Source: Leptospira neocaledonica (lineage in GTDB: Bacteria > Spirochaetota > Leptospiria > Leptospirales > Leptospiraceae). Taken from it: a stretch of DNA of 64,000 bases. The translations under genes and the position numbers were made by a program. The stretch spans positions 310,596 through 374,595 of the forward strand of contig NZ_NPEA01000006.1 of assembly GCF_002812205.1 (NCBI RefSeq), in the 5' to 3' direction. Under the pieces are notes generated by a model, which saw only the letters and a list, made by a program, of their open reading frames with translations, had not been told where the DNA came from and did no database searches. Of the stretch, positions 60,539 to 64,000 are shown piece after piece; position 1 is the stretch's first letter, and each line of letters opens with the position of its first letter.

Positions 60539-62398
60539 ATGATTCATCAAGAGCAAAGTTTCAGACGATTCGTCTGGGCACTCGAAAAAAAATGGATCCA
60601 AACCGTCTGCATCTTAGGTTTCACCCTGGTTCCTATATTCGGAGGTTTGGATTATTTTATCATTCCGAAAGAATATTTAGACGAAAACCTCGGCTATTTT
60701 TTATCGTTAAGGGCCTTCGCTTCCGTTTTCGTATTTATCCAATATATAATATTACGTTTTTCCAAACCAAACGTATGGAATACGGTCCACGCGTTTGTCT
60801 TCACATTCGTTGTCGGAGGAATTATCACCTTAATGACCGCACGTTTAGGCGGATTCGAATCCTCCTATTACGCTGGATTAAATCTAGTTTTGATCGCGGT
60901 GAACCTATTCCTACCATGGAACGCCGTTAAAGGTGCCTTAAATAGCGGAATCATCCTCGTTCAATATATAGTTGTGAATCTGATATTCGACAATGACTAC
61001 AAATTGATTTCGATTATCAATAACCTGTATTTTTTAGCCGGAACCATGATCATTTCGGTTACCATCGCCCATTTCAAATTTAATCTTACTAAATCCGAAT
61101 TCGAAAAGATGGATGTAATCAGCACATTAAAGTCGCAACAAGACGGAGACTATTTCCTCACTTCTCTCGTATTACAGCCCTTAAGTCTGAATCTTTCCAA
61201 AAGTGATATCGTTCCTGTCGAATTCTTCACTAGCCAAAAGAAAAAATTCACCTTTAAAAATTGGACCCAGGAGATCGGCGGAGATATCAGCGTATCGAAC
61301 GTTATTACTCTTAAGGGAAGAAGGTACGTTGTTTTTGTAAATGCGGACGCTATGGGAAAATCTCTGCAAGGTGCAGGCGGAGCGATTGTTTTCGGCGCCG
61401 TATTCCATGCGATGATCCAAAGAACGAAGATGCTGGAGGCGAACCAGAACCAGTATCCGGAACGTTGGTTAAGAAACGCGGTCATCGAATTACAAAAGAC
61501 CTTCGAAAGTTTCGATGGGGCGATGATGATCTCCCTCGTAATCGGACTCGTAGACGAGGAATCCGGCTTAGTTTATTATATAAATGCAGAACATCCCTTT
61601 CCTGTATTATATAGGGATGGAAGAGCTTCCTTTATCGATTCACAGATATATTTTAGAAAGATCGGAATGTTGGAGATCAAAAGTAGATTTTTTGTAAGTA
61701 TATTCCAACTTCTGCCAGGGGATAAACTGATCCTTGGCTCCGATGGAAGAGAAGACTTGATGATATTCGATCCGGCTATAGGCGGCAAGAGTATGGTGGA
61801 AGACGAAAATTTCTTTCTGCATATCGTTGAACAAGGAAAAGGCGAATTGAGAGATATAGTCTCCACTTTAAAGGATTCAGGAGATATAATCGACGACCTT
61901 TCCCTGGTAAAAATTTCCTTTGATCCAGCAAAACGAGAAATCGAATCGATAAATTCATTACGAGATTCGTTTCAAAATTCCGAAAACGGAACGTATACGT
62001 ACGGTCATAAACCCACCGAAGATTTAGAAACTTTAAAAGAATTGGTATCTTCTTCCTCTAAGAACGGAGATATAGAAGAGTCCATTCGAGTCGCGATGAG
62101 GTTGGTGGACGTTTACCCCGGAGAAAGTAATTATTTTTACTTCTTAGCGAAAACTTTCAACAGACATAGAGACTACAAAGAATCCGTGGAACAAGGCGAA
62201 CGTTTTCGTTACCGCCAACCGGATCATGTGAATAATCTTCTGGTACTTTCCGATTCTTATCGCCGCCTCGGAAACAGAAGAAGGGCCGAACTGCTCCTAA
62301 AAGAGGTATTTTCTTTCGAGCCCCAAAATCAAACGGCGATAAATCTTTTAGGTAAATTAAAAAATCATAATGGAAAAGACCTCATCAAATCAAATTGA
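60539..62398 (+). CDS. membrane PP2C/SpoIIE-type serine phosphatase with TPR-like C-terminus
   Basis: 619 residues from the ATG at 60539 (AAGG 9 nt upstream). Six transmembrane helices (about 20-190) include MTARLGGFESSYYAGLNLVL, matching the membrane domain of the phosphatase at 54559. The PP2C domain (about 205-450) instead has the subtype seen in the two large phosphatases: EIGGDISVSN, VNADAMGKSLQGAGG, GSDGREDLMIFD and IDDLSLVKISF. C-terminal TPR-like repeats follow (SIRVAMRLVDVYPGESNYFY, NRRRAELLLKEVFSFEPQN). It overlaps the PilZ-methyltransferase gene by 29 nt, so the two are tightly coupled. Confidence 0.9.
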   Translation: MIHQEQSFRRFVWALEKKWIQTVCILGFTLVPIFGGLDYFIIPKEYLDENLGYFLSLRAFASVFVFIQYIILRFSKPNVWNTVHAFVFTFVVGGIITLMTARLGGFESSYYAGLNLVLIAVNLFLPWNAVKGALNSGIILVQYIVVNLIFDNDYKLISIINNLYFLAGTMIISVTIAHFKFNLTKSEFEKMDVISTLKSQQDGDYFLTSLVLQPLSLNLSKSDIVPVEFFTSQKKKFTFKNWTQEIGGDISVSNVITLKGRRYVVFVNADAMGKSLQGAGGAIVFGAVFHAMIQRTKMLEANQNQYPERWLRNAVIELQKTFESFDGAMMISLVIGLVDEESGLVYYINAEHPFPVLYRDGRASFIDSQIYFRKIGMLEIKSRFFVSIFQLLPGDKLILGSDGREDLMIFDPAIGGKSMVEDENFFLHIVEQGKGELRDIVSTLKDSGDIIDDLSLVKISFDPAKREIESINSLRDSFQNSENGTYTYGHKPTEDLETLKELVSSSSKNGDIEESIRVAMRLVDVYPGESNYFYFLAKTFNRHRDYKESVEQGERFRYRQPDHVNNLLVLSDSYRRLGNRRRAELLLKEVFSFEPQNQTAINLLGKLKNHNGKDLIKSN

Positions 62399-63833
62399 TA
62401 AAAGTTACGAAAAACTTCTTCCAAAAGAAGAGGTTTTTATCCCGACATATAGTTGTTTTTATAAAATTCACTCCGTGAATAAAGAGGAAAGTTCCGCGAA
62501 AGCAGTGTTGGGAGATATATCCAAGTACGGCACCAGGATCATCTGCGAAGAACGTATCTCCGACCAAACCGTACTAGGCTCGGTCTTAGACATGAGCATC
62601 GTTACGGATGTTCTACAATATAGTCGTAAACTAAGTGGCGTGATTCGTTGGGAAAAAAGATCTGAAAAAGGTTGGGAATACGGAATCCAGTTTGATGAGC
62701 CCATCCATTTAGATCTATTTCGAGCGATTCATGATTCGTTAACCGGAATCAAGGTCCGGGTAGAATCTGCGGAACCGAAAACTCCTCACCAGAAAGCATT
62801 ATCTATCGTCTTTCAGACGAAGGAAAAAATCCAAAGCATCCAACCTTTATTGTCTCAACTTGAATCCAGTTTAAACGATCACGAATATGCGGTAGGCTAT
62901 AATCTGAAAGAGGAAATTTACAAATCTGTATTTCTTCTTTTGAGCCCAATTTATAATTTTCTAAAAGAAAAAACGAATGAACTCTATCACGAATTAGATC
63001 CGACCGAGGTTAATTACAATTTCTCTTATCTTAGAGAAGAACTACAATGTTATCTTTTTCTAGATCCTTTCGTTAAAAGAGCCACGACAAAACCTTTAGG
63101 TTATGCAGGTGATTTCGAGATGATGGATGCAATCTATCGAGATACAAACGAAGGCACCAATCTTTTGGGAAAAAGTCTTCATAAATGTACCTTAAATCTG
63201 AAATCCGCACAAGCGGTGTTTCATAGGCAGAACTTTTTTTACAGAACGATCCTAGATAGATTAAAGAAAAAAGAAGATAAACTTTGTGTTCTATCTGTAG
63301 CCTGCGGTCCGGCAAGAGAAATGATTACACTTATCAACGATGCAGATCAAAGTACATTAGATAAACTGACAATCTACCTATTAGATCAGGATCCGAGAGC
63401 GATTACCGAAGCTAAACACGGAATCCGAATTGCCTTATTAAAAAATCATAAACAAGTCGATTTTCATTGTCTAAACGTAGAAATTGCAAGATTCGCTGCA
63501 AATCCAGGTAAATTCGTCCAGCACACTGGGATTGATATGATCTATTCGGCAGGACTTTTCGATTATATTAAAATGAAAACGGCGCAGAAGATTTGCACTC
63601 ATCTGTATTCTATCCTGAATCCGACTGGAGAAATCTTTTTAGGAAATTTCTCGGATGCTTCCGATGAGATCGGCATCATGGAAGTTATGGATTGGAGTTT
63701 AATCTATAGAAGCGACGATGAACTTCTAAAGTTTGCGGATACTATCCGGGGTCCGAAAACGACTGGGATCATCGACGATGTTCTTCCTCAGAAGTTTTTC
63801 TATCTGTTAAAATCCAGTGATTCTAAAAATTAA
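62370..63833 (+). CDS. PilZ-like domain fused to GYAGDFEMM-type methyltransferase
   Basis: 487 residues. The N-terminus (about 20-120) has the PilZ pattern: VLGDISKYGTRIICEE, then LSGVIRWEKRSEKGWEYGIQF, suggesting c-di-GMP or related ligand sensing, although the RxxxR motif is not clear. A helical middle region includes TKPLGYAGDFEMMDAIYRD. The class I methyltransferase has VLSVACGPAREM (SAM site), IYLLDQDPRAITEA and DMIYSAGLFDYIKMK. It is a paralogue of the protein at 55972; both are next to a PP2C phosphatase. Substrate unknown. The ATG at 62370 lies inside the phosphatase gene. Confidence 0.83.
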   Translation: MEKTSSNQIDKSYEKLLPKEEVFIPTYSCFYKIHSVNKEESSAKAVLGDISKYGTRIICEERISDQTVLGSVLDMSIVTDVLQYSRKLSGVIRWEKRSEKGWEYGIQFDEPIHLDLFRAIHDSLTGIKVRVESAEPKTPHQKALSIVFQTKEKIQSIQPLLSQLESSLNDHEYAVGYNLKEEIYKSVFLLLSPIYNFLKEKTNELYHELDPTEVNYNFSYLREELQCYLFLDPFVKRATTKPLGYAGDFEMMDAIYRDTNEGTNLLGKSLHKCTLNLKSAQAVFHRQNFFYRTILDRLKKKEDKLCVLSVACGPAREMITLINDADQSTLDKLTIYLLDQDPRAITEAKHGIRIALLKNHKQVDFHCLNVEIARFAANPGKFVQHTGIDMIYSAGLFDYIKMKTAQKICTHLYSILNPTGEIFLGNFSDASDEIGIMEVMDWSLIYRSDDELLKFADTIRGPKTTGIIDDVLPQKFFYLLKSSDSKN

Positions 63834-63943
63834 CCTAACCCAAGAAAGATTAAATATTCTCTCTTCGCCAGCTGAAAAGGCCTGAGACTTGCACGGGGCC
63901 TTAGTGAAGTACGGAGTTTGATCAACCTTCCCCAGCAAATAAA

Positions 63944-63969
63944 AAAGCCGAAGATTTCTCTTCGGCTTT
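63944..63969. terminator. rho-independent bidirectional terminator
   Basis: AAAGCCGAAGA (63944-63954) pairs perfectly with TCTTCGGCTTT (63959-63969) around a TTTC loop. A- and T-rich flanks let it work on either strand. It lies 110 nt after the methyltransferase gene. Confidence 0.75.
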
Positions 63970-64000
63970 AAGTGTAGAATATCTTCTACAAACGTTATAA

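Noticed and set aside
63972..63989. TGTAGAA/TTCTACA inverted repeat near the window end
   Set aside because: It resembles the 16-bp palindromes but lacks the GGAA-TCC core, and too little flanking sequence remains to judge it.

Overview
The window looks like a chromosomal segment of a Leptospira species. The signs are many spirochaete-type lipoproteins with loose lipoboxes, several class III nucleotide cyclases, large membrane PP2C/SpoIIE phosphatases with C-terminal TPRs, a 7TMR-DISM histidine kinase, and moderate-to-low GC (judged by eye, not computed). I saw no rRNA, tRNA, CRISPR array, insertion sequence or prophage.

Layout. 1-345 is the tail of an EAL-domain c-di-GMP phosphodiesterase, followed by a small membrane protein. 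838-16831 is a large nutrient-uptake region. It holds two lipoproteins, a TonB-dependent receptor, a dedicated ExbB-ExbD-ExbD-TonB set, a Spinster-like MFS transporter, an OprP/OprO-type phosphate porin, a small lipoprotein and pstS-pstC-pstA-pstB. Four of its transcription units (first lipoprotein, exbB, porin, pstS) are preceded by direct repeats of a (C/T)TGTAA-like 6-mer in 11-bp phase, the geometry of a Pho box. I read this as a PhoB-controlled phosphate acquisition system in which a TonB-dependent receptor supplies the Pst transporter. No phoU or phoBR is visible here.

16929-24854 carries a DinB-like protein with an ATP-grasp enzyme, a membrane adenylate cyclase, an MBOAT acyltransferase with an SGNH-like partner, and a metQ-metN-metI importer. 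25002-28229 (minus) is an operon of a dihaem cytochrome c peroxidase, a Tat-type metallophosphoesterase, a monohaem cytochrome c and a lipoprotein. 28807-39202 is mixed: beta-carbonic anhydrase, an ArsR/outer-membrane-protein divergon with two matching operators, an SDR, a beta-barrel-like protein, an orphan sensor kinase, a RecQ helicase, a DUF2834 protein and a YadG/YadH-like ABC exporter. 39249-47711 has two very large PP2C phosphatases flanking an AraC regulator and an NmrA-like protein. 47762-54507 has a serine beta-lactamase-family lipoprotein, an ankyrin protein, an ArsR-SRPBCC-hydrolase operon, a probable bestrophin remnant, a pirin and a kelch-like propeller lipoprotein.

54559-63833 is the most striking region: two divergent signalling units. 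On the minus strand a compact operon encodes a receiver-PAS-cyclase protein, an RsbW-like ATPase, an SpoIIAA/slr1659-like antagonist, a methyltransferase of the GYAGD(Y/F)EMM type and an RsbU-type membrane phosphatase. On the plus strand a second membrane phosphatase overlaps a second methyltransferase with an N-terminal PilZ-like domain. The two phosphatases share the same membrane sensor but have different PP2C subtypes. I infer a partner-switching network joined to cyclic-nucleotide signalling and to a methyltransferase output.
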